NCBI GenBank assembly: GCA_001599815.1
Contig: BCIA01000003.1
Span: 3,038,001 to 3,102,000, forward strand
Length of the DNA stretch: 64,000 nucleotides
Origin: Furcasterigmium furcatum
Taxonomy: Eukaryota > Ascomycota > Sordariomycetes > Glomerellales > Plectosphaerellaceae
Reading direction: 5' to 3'
Under the pieces are notes generated by a model that was not told where the DNA came from, did no database searches, and saw nothing but the letters and a program-made list of their open reading frames with translations. This document shows positions 33,653 through 44,585 of this stretch, piece by piece. Numbering within the stretch: position 1 is the first letter of the stretch; the number at the start of each line of letters is the position of its first letter. Position numbers and translations under genes: made by a program.

Positions 33653-36162
33653 ATGTCTGTGATGCTGCAAGCTCCTTCCCGAGCCTCCACTGCATCCTCC
33701 TCCTCCATCCAGCCCCTCTCCCGACAGAACACCATGTCTTCCTACGATGGCTCGCGGTCCGCCCGCCAGTCGAAGCGGTACTCCATGTCCGCGCTGTACA
33801 TGTCCATGTCAGCCAACGACGGAGAGCTCGAGATCGAAGACGATCTGGCCAAAGGTAGGCTACATGCATTCCCAGTTGCACTACGACTGGATTCTCTCGC
33901 TAACACGCTCAAAACACAGCCCAGAAAATCCTGCGAGAACTCAAGTCCAAGATCTCCTCCCAGTCCAAGAAGAACTTCGTCCTCGAGAAGGATGTTCGAT
34001 ATCTCGACTCTCGAATCGCCCTTCTCATCCAGAACCGCATGGCTCTGGAGGAACAGAACGAAGTCGCCAGCCATCTTGAAGACGCCACAGACATGCAAGA
34101 GGGAGCCTTCCCGAACGACGACAAGACCCAGAAATATGGCAACCTCATGTTTTTGCTGCAGTCCGAGCCGAGGCACATCGCCCATCTGTGCCGTCTTGTG
34201 TCCATGGCTGAGATCGACTCGCTGCTCCAGACCGTCATGTTCACGATCTATGGAAATCAGTACGAGAGCCGCGAAGAGCACCTGCTTCTTACCATGTTCC
34301 AGGTCCGCCTGCCTACCTGCACTATATCAGATCATTGCTAACAAGGACTTCCAGTCTGTTCTGACCTATCAGTTCGACAACACCCCTGAGTACTCCTCGC
34401 TCCTGCGCGCAAATACCCCCGTCTCTCGCATGATGACGACATACACGAGGAGAGGCCCTGGACAGAGTTTCCTCAAGTCTGTTCTGGCCGATAGGATCAA
34501 CAGCCTGATCGAACTGAAGGACCTCGACCTTGAAATCAACCCCTTGAAGGTGTATGAGCGCATGATCGAGCAGATCGAAGAGGACACAGGAAGCCTACCC
34601 GCATCCCTGCCAAAGGGAATCACTGCTGAGCAGGCGGCGGAAAACCCTCAAGTCCAGGCCATCATCGAACCCCGTCTGACGATGCTGACGGATCTCGCCA
34701 ATGGCTTCTTGTCGACCATCATCGAGGGGCTCGATGAAGCTCCTTATGGGATCCGTTGGATTTGCAAGCAGATCCGCAGCTTGACCAAGCGCAAGTATCC
34801 TGATGCTAATGATCAGGTTGTTTGCACCCTCATCGGCGGTTTCTTCTTCCTGCGCTTCATCAACCCTGCCATTGTCACGCCCAAGTCCTACATGCTCATC
34901 GAAGGCCAGCCTGCCGAGCGACCCAGGCGCACCTTGACCTACATTGCCAAGATGCTCCAGAACCTGGCCAACAAGCCCTCGTATGCCAAGGAGCCGTACA
35001 TGGCGAAGCTTCAGCCCTTCATTCAGCACAACAAGGACCGGGTCAACAAGTTCATGCTCGACCTCTGCGAGGTGCAAGATTTCTACGAAAGCCTCGAGAT
35101 GGACAACTACGTGGCCCTGTCCAAGAAGGACCTGGAGCTGTCCATCACACTGAACGAAATCTACGCCATGCACTCACTGATCGAGAAGCATCATGATGAG
35201 CTCTGCAAGGACGCCAATTCTCACCTGGCAATCATCATGTCTGAACTGTCTTCGGCCCCGGCCCAAGTCCCACGCAAGGAGAACAGGGTCGTCAACTTGC
35301 CCCTATTCAGTCGCTGGGAGACAGCCATGGATGACCTCACTGCCGCACTTGACATTACGCAAGAGGAGGTGTTCTTTATGGAAGCCAAGTCCATCTTCGT
35401 ACAGATCATGCGGTCCATCCCGTCCAACAGCAGCGTTTCTCGACGCCCCCTGCGCCTCGAGAGGATCGCTGACGCAGCAGCCACCAGCCGAAACGATGCG
35501 GTTATGGTCCGCAAGGGCATTCGAGCCATGGAGCTGCTTTCACAGCTTCAGGAGCTGAGGGTCATTGATAAGAGCGACCATTTCAGTCTGCTCCGCGATG
35601 AGGTGGAGCAAGAGCTGCAGCACCTGGGGTCGCTCAAGGAAGCCGTCATCCGTGAGACATCGAAGCTCGAGGAGGTTTTCAAGACCATTCGCGACCATAA
35701 CACGTACCTGGTCGGCCAGCTCGAGACGTACAAAAGCTATCTTCACAACGTCCGCTCGCAGAGCGAAGGAACGAAGAGGAAGCAGCAGAAGCAGCAGGTC
35801 CTTGGTCCTTACAAGTTCACCCATCAGCAGCTTGAAAAGGAGGGCGTCATCCAGAAGAGCAATGTCCCCGACAACCGACGGGCGAACATTTACTTCAACT
35901 TCACGAGCCCTTTGCCGGGCACTTTCGTCATTTCCCTTCACTACAAGGGTGAGTATTCCTCATTGCCGCGCCCTCATTGATTCATGCTTACAACTGCGTA
36001 GGACGCAACCGAGGATTGCTGGAGCTTGATCTCAAGCTGGACGACCTTCTGGAGATGCAGAAGGACGGGCAAGACGACCTCGACCTTGAGTACGTGCAGT
36101 TCAATGTGCCCAAGGTCCTGGCGCTCTTGAACAAGCGCTTCGCGAGGAAGAAGGGGTGGTAA
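33653..36162 (+). CDS. Ras GTPase-activating protein, IQGAP-related (779 aa)
   Basis: Accelerates GTP hydrolysis on Ras, limiting Ras-cAMP and polarity signalling at the plasma membrane; related to fission yeast Gap1 and Aspergillus GapA. Exons are 33653-33854, 33920-34302, 34355-35948 and 36002-36162, with introns of 65, 52 and 53 bp. The sum of the first two introns is a multiple of three, so retention would leave the frame apparently intact. A serine-rich N-terminus precedes a short coiled coil ([19 protein letters not shown]). The RasGAP domain spans about 195-430, with the arginine-finger loop [13 protein letters not shown] and the signature [17 protein letters not shown]. The C-terminal RasGAP_C region (about 620-779) ends in RFARKKGW. 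Confidence 0.93.
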
Positions 36163-37445
36163 TCAACCCCACCTCTCAAGACCTCCACGACTGTACCATT
36201 TGCATCCAAGATACCCATCACTCAGGCGTTCCAGGCGTCCATTCATGATACCACTAGCGGCCCGCATGGGCACATACCCGACTGAGCTGGGTCCACCAGC
36301 AACATGAGGTTACACCACGCCACCTATATCCTCAGTCCTCATCGGCCGAGTTGTCTCGACTACCCGTCTGGCAGTCGAGACTGAAGCTGCGTTTGTCTCG
36401 ATGGAACCATGCACGGCGAGACCAACATGATTCGCCGCTGGTGTCGGCCCTTGTCGTTATGTCGGTGCTCTCCCTCGTCGTTCGAGGCTCGTGGCGGCCG
36501 ACACCTGTCAATGTTTGCTAGCGCTTTTCCTACCATATAACATCGGCCTCTTACACTGTAATACCTGCTTGTGGGGTTGGGGGGAGGGAGGGGGAGGGGG
36601 AGGGGAAGACATCCTGGCATGACGATGTGGATGAGGGTCCAGAGCGCTACGATGGGAGGAGGAACACGCGACGGATGGGCTGGACCTTGAAGCGCACTTC
36701 GGCGCTGTGATTTCAACTGGGGATTATGGGTTCTGGACGGTGATGACTATTTTCATTTATTTCCTTACTCCGTCCTGGCTGGCGTGCATGACCTGCGCCG
36801 CGGCCGGTCGTAATATTCTCCCCGTACTGGGACGACGTACAAACCACGAGATACCACACTGAATTTTCTCTTGCATCGCATCATCATTGTCGCCCCATCT
36901 CCCTCGCCGAACTACTCAGATTATCTCAAACGTGGAACATGGTCTCCTGAGAGCCGCATAAGCCAGGGGAGAAGATCTAGACAGAAGGGCTTGATGGGCT
37001 TTACATCGAGCCTCATCGCAAGCATTGCCCGGTACCGCGTTCCGTCCACACGGCTGTTGAGAGACACTGGCATGACAATTATCTTATTCATATGAGCCTT
37101 GCTCCGTGTGAGTAGTCAAATTTCTTCATAATGCCGAGATTGATCGGTATAGGTAGTTTGCCTCAAGCCATCATTTTCAGCCTCGCAAGACGAAGAAAAT
37201 ACAAAGACGGCCGGCCACGAGAATCCTTACTACCAGCCCATTGAAGATCGAGATGAGGAGGACCGGGTGTATGAGGTGCTGGTGAGTAAGTGAATGGAAG
37301 TAATGGCTGAGCTGCAGCCCCTGGTCCAATTCAGGGGAAACAACGGCTAGAGAAACAGCGCGTGCTAGGCCTGTCTCCGTCAGCAATTTCACCCCTCTCT
37401 GACACGGTGTAAGACTAACCCCGGCAGAATGGCTTGATAGAAGGA
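36163..37445. other. Intergenic, 1.3 kb
   Basis: 3' flanks of two convergent genes. A G-rich purine tract at 36571-36606 (GGGAGGGAGGGGGA-like) could form a G-quadruplex on the plus strand. Nothing coding is supported. Confidence 0.55.
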
Positions 37446-37715
37446 TCAGCAAGGCACATCGCTAACGTTGAGCGGGCACCCGATGCCGAAGAAGGGAACG
37501 GGATGGCACTGGCCGGGGGCCCTATCCATTTCTGTGCAATATCCTATGTAACAGCGCTGGACACCAGGGCAATCCTTCTTGGGGACCCAGTCCTCGTTGT
37601 CCCACAAGAAAGTCAGTACTCTCGGCCTGTCACCCCTGGCCTCGATGGGATTAGGCAGAGGGCTGGCCATCGAGAGCCCTGCGGCAAGGGCGAGGAGAGA
37701 GACGGAGTACTTCAT
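37446..37715 (-). CDS. Small secreted cysteine-rich protein (89 aa)
   Basis: Single-exon ORF with a clear signal peptide (MKYSVSLLALAAGLSMA, cleavage likely before SPLPNP). The mature part of about 72 residues contains six cysteines (DCPGVQRCYIGYC, GQCHPV, GIGCPL, DVPC), an even number consistent with three disulphides. There is no lipidation or GPI signal. A TATA box lies about 100 bp upstream. I recognise no family. Size, secretion and cysteine content suit an effector, antimicrobial or surface peptide, which is inference only. It lies 540 bp from another small secreted protein gene in the same orientation, but the two do not look alike. Confidence 0.75.
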   Translation of the reverse strand: MKYSVSLLALAAGLSMASPLPNPIEARGDRPRVLTFLWDNEDWVPKKDCPGVQRCYIGYCTEMDRAPGQCHPVPFFGIGCPLNVSDVPC

Positions 37716-38255
37716 GATGGCGAGCCGTGAGGGTATAGTAGGATTTGATGCGTCCTAGGAGTGGTGGTTTGTTCTGGATTAGTCTGGCCGAACCGAGTCA
37801 GTAGCAGAGATGGCCACCTTTATACTCAATCTGGGAGCGTACTTAGTTTGGCCTTGGAACAAGCGGCATGTCCTGTGCCGCTGGAGGTATTGAAATACTG
37901 GAGAATTAATTCATCCAAGCGAAGGGCGCAGACATCAGGCACGAATGACAACAGCTGCAGCAGAGCAAAAGCACCAATCCACACATGGCCCAAGAAACTG
38001 GGCACTTAAGGACTGAGGTGGACTTGCGGCACAGTTTAGGCTATACATAAGTTCGTTCTGTCTGTGTTGCGTCGTATCCCCGGACCATGGAACTTTGTCC
38101 GGAGGGTGAAGAATCCAAGCGACAAGCTTCTTACGCACTCGGCATTCCTTGGCCAGCAGCAACGGCAACCATTCATTGTGACAAGCCTCGCAAACGGAAT
38201 AGATATTCTTGATTTACACTTTGCAAAGCCTTCAATGCGTCTGCGTACGAGAACC
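37716..38255. other. Spacer between the two secreted-protein genes
   Basis: 540 bp holding the TATA box at 37817-37824 and the 3' flank of the next gene. No further feature seen. Confidence 0.55.
37817..37824 (-). promoter_or_regulatory. TATA box of the 89-aa secreted protein gene
   Basis: TATAAAGG on the minus strand, 102 bp before the ATG at 37715. Confidence 0.55.
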
Positions 38256-38706
38256 CTAGCATGAGTTGCGGAAGGACCAGATGTGGTCGTTGAGGAAACC
38301 GGGAACGGTTGCGGCGCTGTCAGTCTGCACCCAGTTGGCTCCCCTGCAGTCCCTCTCGCTGTGGACGGACCGAAGGCATCAGCAGCCGTCCGTGGATAAA
38401 AATTGTCTCTTAGTGTGTATGGAGACTTACCGGTAGAAAGTGGTGCATCCAAACCTTGCGTCCGGGCGGGTAGTGCTGACGGAGCTGGCAGTATCGCCTT
38501 TGCCGTTCAAGTTCCCTTTTTTTCTGCGAGTGAGTGGCAAGACTTTGTGCAGAACAGGTGGTCGAGGGGAACTTACAGCATCTGCTATCATCGGGGCGGT
38601 TCTCTTCGTGTTCTCTCCCTTTCCATCCCGCATGCTCGTGGAGCCAGAAGGTTCGGGCAGACGCCACGGAGGCGAGGGCGACGGTGAAGAGAAGAGTGAG
38701 CTTCAT
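38256..38706 (-). CDS. Small secreted protein with crystallin-like motif (105 aa)
   Basis: Three exons: 38706-38577, 38515-38431 and 38358-38256, with introns of 61 and 72 bp. The signal peptide is MKLTLLFTVALASVASA. The mature protein starts RTFWLHEHAGWKGREHEENR and has four cysteines (DSRCWNL, FGCTTFY, ERDCRGA, FRNSC at the very end). The stretch GCTTFYRERDCRGANW has the TFY-x-D/E-x2-C-x-G look of beta/gamma-crystallin-like fungal secreted proteins, a weak resemblance. The first intron acceptor is the AG closing a seven-A run (AAAAAAAG); the GCAG eight bases earlier would create an immediate TAA. A TATA box lies about 95 bp upstream. Function unknown; secretion is well supported. Confidence 0.7.
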
Positions 38707-39279
38707 GATGAGCAAACTGTATTTGTAACTGATAGGGATTGGAATAGTGGTGAAGCTGAAGATGTTCATTTGCGCTTGGAGTGGCCGATAGCCCTTGTCT
38801 TATATACTTCACTCTACTGTTGTGCTATCGCGCGTACTGAGAAGAGCACATCCAAACTCGGACTTAGTAGAAATGCGAATACGGGTGAGATGTTGATCTA
38901 TAGCATCATTGGACCGATGTGTCTGGATTCTGCGCTGCGCCGCTATATTCTTACGGATCCTTCGATGTCGCTGGCGCAGCAGAGGGCTCAGTAATAACCA
39001 CCTCATGCACAGCGCGGCAAACTCGGTAATAGTAGTGCTCGCACTCGCACTCGCGTTGAGTTTGGTTTCCTGGGTATGGGACTCAACGGTTCTATGCAGT
39101 CCACCTCTGACTGCGCGTTGAGGGTAAATATAGTAGTTCTTCGTCAGGCTGCGACAAGGGCTATGGTCATGGTGAAAGTGACAAGTGTTTGGCCAAGATA
39201 TACGTGATGGTTCCCTCAAGTTATTCCTACAACATCCATGGAGACATTCCTCTACCCCTTTCCTCCCTCGACTGGCAGG
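38707..39279. other. Intergenic, 0.57 kb
   Basis: Promoter of the 105-aa secreted protein gene and 3' flank of the single-pass membrane protein gene. Nothing else seen. Confidence 0.55.
38799..38806 (-). promoter_or_regulatory. TATA box of the 105-aa secreted protein gene
   Basis: TATATAAG on the minus strand, 93 bp before the ATG at 38706. Confidence 0.6.
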
Positions 39280-40372
39280 CTACTTGTAAATGTAGCGTCC
39301 CTCGGCGGCGTGCATCTCATGGGGAACCGCCGCGGCCATCTCGGCCGGAGGCTGTTGCGAATACGGCGTTGCCATCTCATAGATATTCGGATTTGTCTGC
39401 CCATGACTCCCGCCAGGCGGCAAGGGGCCGCCGGTGTCTGCCGCTGCTTTCGGAGGGCTCGGGCCGCCAGCGTTGTCCAGCCGGCGCCGAGCGAACCATC
39501 GTCGCAGGAGGAACCAGATCAGGAGACCGCCGATCAACAGGCCGCCGAGGGCCGTGCCAACTGCGATGCCTACGACTGTGCCTGTGCTGAGGCCGTTGTC
39601 ATTGTTTTCTTGTTGTTCAGTCCGATCGTCATTCGACCCTGTCGTCGTGGCCGGGGGCGCTGATGATTCGCCTGTTGATGTCGATGGGGGCGGACTCTCG
39701 CTCGTTTCTGTCGTGGATTGCTGATGCGAACAAGTCAGAGGGAAATTTGCACCTTTAATACACCATCTCGGGGATGTCGCATACCTCGGACGCTGATGTC
39801 TGCTCGCTGAACGCCTCGAGATCGCTGCGGGCGAACTGCACCTCGATGCCGTAGGCGTTGATGGCGCCCTGCGTGAGGACGGTCGACGTGACTGTTGTCG
39901 AGTCATCGGATACGATAGTGAAGGCCTCGACCGTGACGGGCGAGTCTGATGAATACCAGGTCTCGCACCGAAAGGTTGACCAGTATCGAGTCATGCACTG
40001 GTAGGAGAGCTCTCTGCGAGGCACCGGTGTTACTAGTACTCGGTCACACATACGCCCGCGTCGTTCGACGAGCCACGCGCGGGGTGGAAGAGGCACCTAC
40101 GTCGGGCAGCAAGTGTGGACGGTTGTCGCATCTTGATCGCCGTGATAGTCGCGGCAAGCCACCGAGTATCCCGACGGGCACACTCCTGGCGAGTAGACGT
40201 AGTCTCTTGTCGGATTAAAGTCGGGAGGATAGCACTCATCCGTCTCGATCGGGCCCTGCATCTCCCAGACCCCTCCATCCACGTGCTGCTGGTAGATCCC
40301 GGACAGAGTCGAGCATGATGGCGGAGGGGTGAAGGTCGTGGTCAACGCGCCGAGGTTCGACATGGCGGCCAT
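39280..40372 (-). CDS. Single-pass cell-surface-type protein (313 aa)
   Basis: Three exons: 40372-40101, 40013-39785 and 39720-39280, with introns of 87 and 64 bp (joins CCPT-ELSYQC and TSASE-QSTTETS). The N-terminal half has ten cysteines in a pattern seen in many uncharacterised fungal proteins (SCSTLSG, TDECYPPDF, GVCPSGYSVAC, HTCCP, YQCMTRYW, FRCETW). A Ser/Thr/Pro-rich stalk (about 165-205) follows, then a glycine-rich membrane helix (GTVVGIAVGTALGGLLIGG with LLIWFLL) and a basic stop-transfer RRWFARRR. The cytoplasmic tail is P/G/Q-rich and includes NIYEMATPYSQQP. The layout is that of Mid2/Wsc-like wall sensors, but no WSC domain or N-terminal signal peptide is evident from the ATG chosen. 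Function unknown. Confidence 0.75.
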
Positions 40373-41820
40373 CGAGGGAGAAGGACGAGACGCAGAGGCG
40401 GAAGATTTGGACCGCACGCGCGGAGAAGGGTGTCAAGTATGTATGAACATTTCGCGTCTCATCTTGTTGGCGGCCAGTTGGCCAGGTACATCAGCCTGAG
40501 GTGATGGCACCCCTGCAGCGTCCGATTACATCGATACGTACGAATACGCGCGCGGAGTTAACATATCAACCAACAAAAACCCTTGCCATGGCGGCTGTGC
40601 CGCAACAGGAGACCCCTGCTCGATTGTGAAGAATGTTCCAGGCCTCGAGATTTCAAAGAGGTCCGTCCGTACACCGCCTACCACAGCTACTCGGAGCATG
40701 TGTTGTTTTGTGTCGGGATGGATGGGTCGGATTTAAAGTCAAGGGTAGATACCCAACATCCAGGAGTGGTAATGAATAAGAAACATATAAATCATTAAGT
40801 AACATGGCACACATATTCATATCTTAAAGTGCCATCGCGTTAGGGGGCTCGCGTATACCAGCGTGGTCAAAAGATCAGTAGATATCTGGCAGCACTAGTA
40901 CTGGCGACAACTGCTGCGTCAGAGATGAGAGAACGATAGCCGTCTCAACCATTGAAGGGTGGCCTTCACAGCACATATGTAGATCTATGCAGCACATATA
41001 ACCAACCAAGCCACCGGCATTCAACGGGCATTCAAGACAAAGAAGCCCCAGGGATAGGGGGTTGAGGAATTGGTGTTGGGCACGCGTGGGTGAGGGTGGT
41101 ATATAGGGCGTTGTTGGCCAGTTGATTTCCAATGCGCCGTGATGGCTTAGCGGTCAATCCGCCGCTTGATACCATTCATGTCCCCGTGAGAGCCGGAGGG
41201 GAGTAGGCAAGGCTGATGCAATCGGCCAGTCGAACCCTTTTGCCACTCAGGTTCAATTCCGGCTCACACCTCTTTCTCTCTTTTTTTCCTGCCCTCCGCC
41301 GACATTACTAGATACTTACCTACTATTATCACGCCGCACTATACGAGGGCAGAGCCGAGATAGAGTGGTCAAGCTTATACCTCTGCTATGCTTTTCGTAG
41401 TTAGGCACTATGTTCTGACTAGGTAAGTGTAAGTGGTATTGTCATCTTGTTGAAGTAGAGAGTCGAAGCCGAAGACTCAATGATGTTGATTAAGAAATGA
41501 ACAGCCGCGTGTTGTGAGTTTAGAAGTGTTTCTCGCGTAAAGTACTACTTATTAATAGATCACGTCTGAAAACGGGACGCGCGCAGAATGGCACCGTTTT
41601 GAGTCCCTGTAATCCACCCTCAAACCACCTTGATGCAACGTTTCTTAACTCCCGCCGGCCCCCACCGAGCAGCAGGGTCGGCCCGGTCCTTTGGCAGCTC
41701 AAATGGAACTTAAGGACGAGGCGGGTTCCCTGTCAGGTGCCCTTGTGCAGTCTGTTTTTGCTCCCCGTCACCACACACCTCCGGGCTGCTGACGACGGGA
41801 ACTGAGGCTTGGACAACATC
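40373..41820. other. Intergenic with a tRNA-like element
   Basis: 1.4 kb between divergently transcribed membrane protein genes. The 40800-41000 part is AT-rich. The only recognisable structure is the Pol III-like element at 41143-41287. Confidence 0.55.
41143..41287 (+). ncRNA. Pol III-like element with tRNA A and B boxes
   Basis: TGGCTTAGCGG (41143-41153) fits the internal A box and GGTTCAATTCC (41250-41260) the B box of tRNA genes. A run of seven T at 41281-41287 would terminate Pol III. The A-to-B distance of about 107 bp is too long for an intron-less standard tRNA, though a type II tRNA with an intron would fit. CTTGATA at 41165-41171 could be an anticodon loop (TGA, Ser), but T follows the anticodon instead of the usual purine. 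The acceptor arms do not pair well. CCGGCTCAC at the 3' side can pair with GTGAGAGCCGG at about 41186 except for a 2-nt bulge. It may be a tRNA pseudogene, a tRNA-derived SINE or an unrecognised small RNA. Confidence 0.35.
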
Positions 41821-43989
41821 ATGAGTCGGCGAGAGGCATCCCCGCCGGGTGACCCGACCACTACACGAGATCATGAATCCCCTGCATATCGAACCATGGA
41901 GCCGCTCGAGTCAGACGACAATGACAAACGCGCCGATGATAACCACCAGGGCCAGCCCAAGAGAGCGACATATGAACAGGTCCCAACGCAGGATGGCGAC
42001 TCGGAAGGCGTCGCCACTGCGAAACAGGGCTTGCGCCGACACTTTACGGTGTCTGCGATCCTGGGCGACTGCATGGCCGTGTTGCTGCCGACTGGACTGG
42101 TAGCATTTGCCATTGCTGTGTGGCGCTTGGATGGCAGGGAATATGTCGAGGGGTCTCTGGATACTTGGAGGAACGCCATCATCATCGTACGTCGCCCACG
42201 TCCTCCTACATCGCGCCAGCGCTATGAGTAGCCAGCGTCCTGAGTCTCGACTGACACTCGCGCTTCCTAGCTCGCCACCGCGTATCCAATACTCTTCGCC
42301 TCGATCGTCGGCCGCCTCATGTCTGCGGCAGCCCACTGGAAACTGGAGAGAGGAGCCGAGATTGGCCTGCTGGAAACTCTCATGGGTAGCCGAGCGGTCG
42401 GGTCGACGATCCTGACCCTGCTCCAGCTGCGCAGGGTGACCTTTGGAGCCGCCGCACTCCTCGTATTGTGGGCAGTATCTCCGCTCGGAGCGCAGGCGTT
42501 CCTGCGCATGCTATCAACAGAGCAGAGGACCGATAGCGTCGCCACCAATGTGACCTACTTCGACAACAATTCTGCCTCGAGGGTCGCATGGAACATACAC
42601 TATGCGGACTGGTATGGGGCTCAGCTCAAACTCATGTCAGAAGTGTACTCCGCCCTCCTACTCACCTCGCCAAGGGCCAAGGCGAGTCCCGCAGACTCGT
42701 GGGGAAATGTCAAGATCCCCTTTCTAGAGCGCGGGGCAAATATGACGGCCAACAAGGAGTGGCAGGCGGTCGGAGAGTCGGACGTCGAGTACACCTCGTT
42801 TCTCGGCGTGCCTGTTACGGACGTCTTCGCCCCGGGTAACACGTCTTTCTCGCTTGAATCGACGTACATGGACCTGGAGTGCTCTGATATCACCTTGGAT
42901 AAGGAGCCGCCGGAGGTGAACATATTCGACCGGCACTTCTCCTCCCCCGAAAAGAAGTCTCTCGGTACAAATGGCACTTGGCGCGGGCCTTGCACAGAGA
43001 CCAGCAGTTCCGACGATGCCATCGAAGACGGGCTGTGCGGAGGCCAGTGGTTTCTGGCCACGGACACATTCGTCGGCCAATATTGGCATCAAACTTCCCA
43101 CAGCGCCCCGCTGCTGACGCCAGTCACGCTCGCGGAGGAGACGGGCCTGGGTCCTCGGGTGACGAAGCTGCTCTTCTACGCCGTGGTGTGGAACCAGGGA
43201 CAGGTCCGCGAGCGACGGCTCTTCTCCACGACCTGCCGGGTGCAGCAGAAGTACGTCGAGTCACGCGTCCACTGCGTCAAGGAGGGAGTACCGAACAGCT
43301 TGGACACGCAGCCAGTCTGCTCCGTCGTCGCCCAGCGACCCTCCCGCCTCCCACACCCCCCGGGCGACATATCCTTTCTTTCCTTCCCGAGGAACTTTTG
43401 GGAGATCGCCAGCAGACTGCCGGCATTGCACAGCGCCGGGGGCATTTACAGCGCGGATCTCTCGCTGCACTACCTTTTCAACGCGAGCACCCCCGTCGAG
43501 GGCGCTCTTGTGGACGACGGTTATGCTCTAGACATAGACAGTATATCGGAGCACGTCATAGGCGGGCGACTGAGCCAGCTTCTGAACACATATATGGGAG
43601 CCACGCAACTAAAGCTGGACGCCGCTTTAGGAAGCTTCCCGCCCGATAGCCGCAGTCTCTCCACCCTGACGCAGACCGAGTGGTTTGTAGAGTATGTTTC
43701 TGTCTCCCTCGGCTGGGTCCTGGCGTGTCTGCTTGCGTGCATTGTCCTCCTCGGCGCTGGCGTCCTCGGCGCCATCTTCTCGCACCGGGTCCGGGGCCCC
43801 GAAGTCTTAGGCTACGTGTCTAGCTCTGTGCGGGACTCGCGGTTGCTGGTACTGCCGGCGGAGACGAGAGCGCTGGACGGCGTGGAACTGACAAGGCACA
43901 TACGTGAATACCGCGTCCGCTGGGGCATCGTGAGGGGGGCCGATGAGATGGGTATTGGTCGCGAAGATAGCGTTGAGCGGGTCAAGTAG
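41821..43989 (+). CDS. Multi-pass membrane glycoprotein, unassigned (694 aa)
   Basis: Exons 41821-42186 and 42271-43989, with an 84-bp intron (GTACGT...CCTAG) joining IIILATAYPILF. Residues 1-75 are polar and acidic. Membrane helices are likely at 80-100 (CMAVLLPTGLVAFAIAVW), 120-140 (LATAYPILFASIVGRLM), about 170-190 (FGAAALLVLWAVSPLGA) and about 600-628 (LGWVLACLLACIVLLGAGVL). Between the third and fourth helices lies a large domain of about 400 residues with N-glycosylation sequons (NVT, NNS, NMT, NTS, NGT, NAS) and at least seven cysteines, presumably outside the cell. The C-terminus after the fourth helix is short and charged. This architecture recurs in fungal families of unknown function, and I do not recognise an enzyme motif. 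No sign of truncation. Confidence 0.75.
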
Positions 43990-44585
43990 GGACGCCCATG
44001 TTTCTTCGAGCACTCAAGTGTAATTGCCGTACGTTCTGTGATTTGGAATGATGACCATTGCAGGGTGGCTGGCCGCCTGGCATGGCTTGGCCAGCCCGTC
44101 CCAGCAAGTTGACGCCGGCGTTGATGTCGACATTCAAATAGATAGACTGCCTCAAAGAGTGAGAAGAATACGCTACCATGAGTCTTAAACCTCTTTGCTT
44201 TAACATATTATTCAGAGTGCCGGCTAATGTTAGTGTGTAGCGGCTTGCGTGCTAACTAATGGCTACTAAGTAGGAGTTATATACTTGAGTAACCTATTCC
44301 TACTTTCCCTAGACTCTTTTTTCAACCTCTGTAGAGGCCCGAGCTAGCATTGTTGGATATGAGAGATAGGACTCCCTCCTTGTACTCTAGCCACCGACGC
44401 AGCTTAGCTGCCAGGGCTTGAGAGAGTCTCTTATTCTCGGCTATTCCCACGCCATACTGACTGGAAATCTGTGCTTGAGGACTTGAGGGAAAGCTTCTTC
44501 GACCGGTGGTTCAGAGTCAGCCGGCAGCATCTCGGCCACAACGACAGGTCCCTAGCTGGTAACTTTCATAGAAAAAGCCTTGGCC

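Noticed and set aside
36571..36606. G-rich purine tract
   Set aside because: Could form a G-quadruplex, but simple-sequence tracts are common in 3' flanks and nothing else supports a function.
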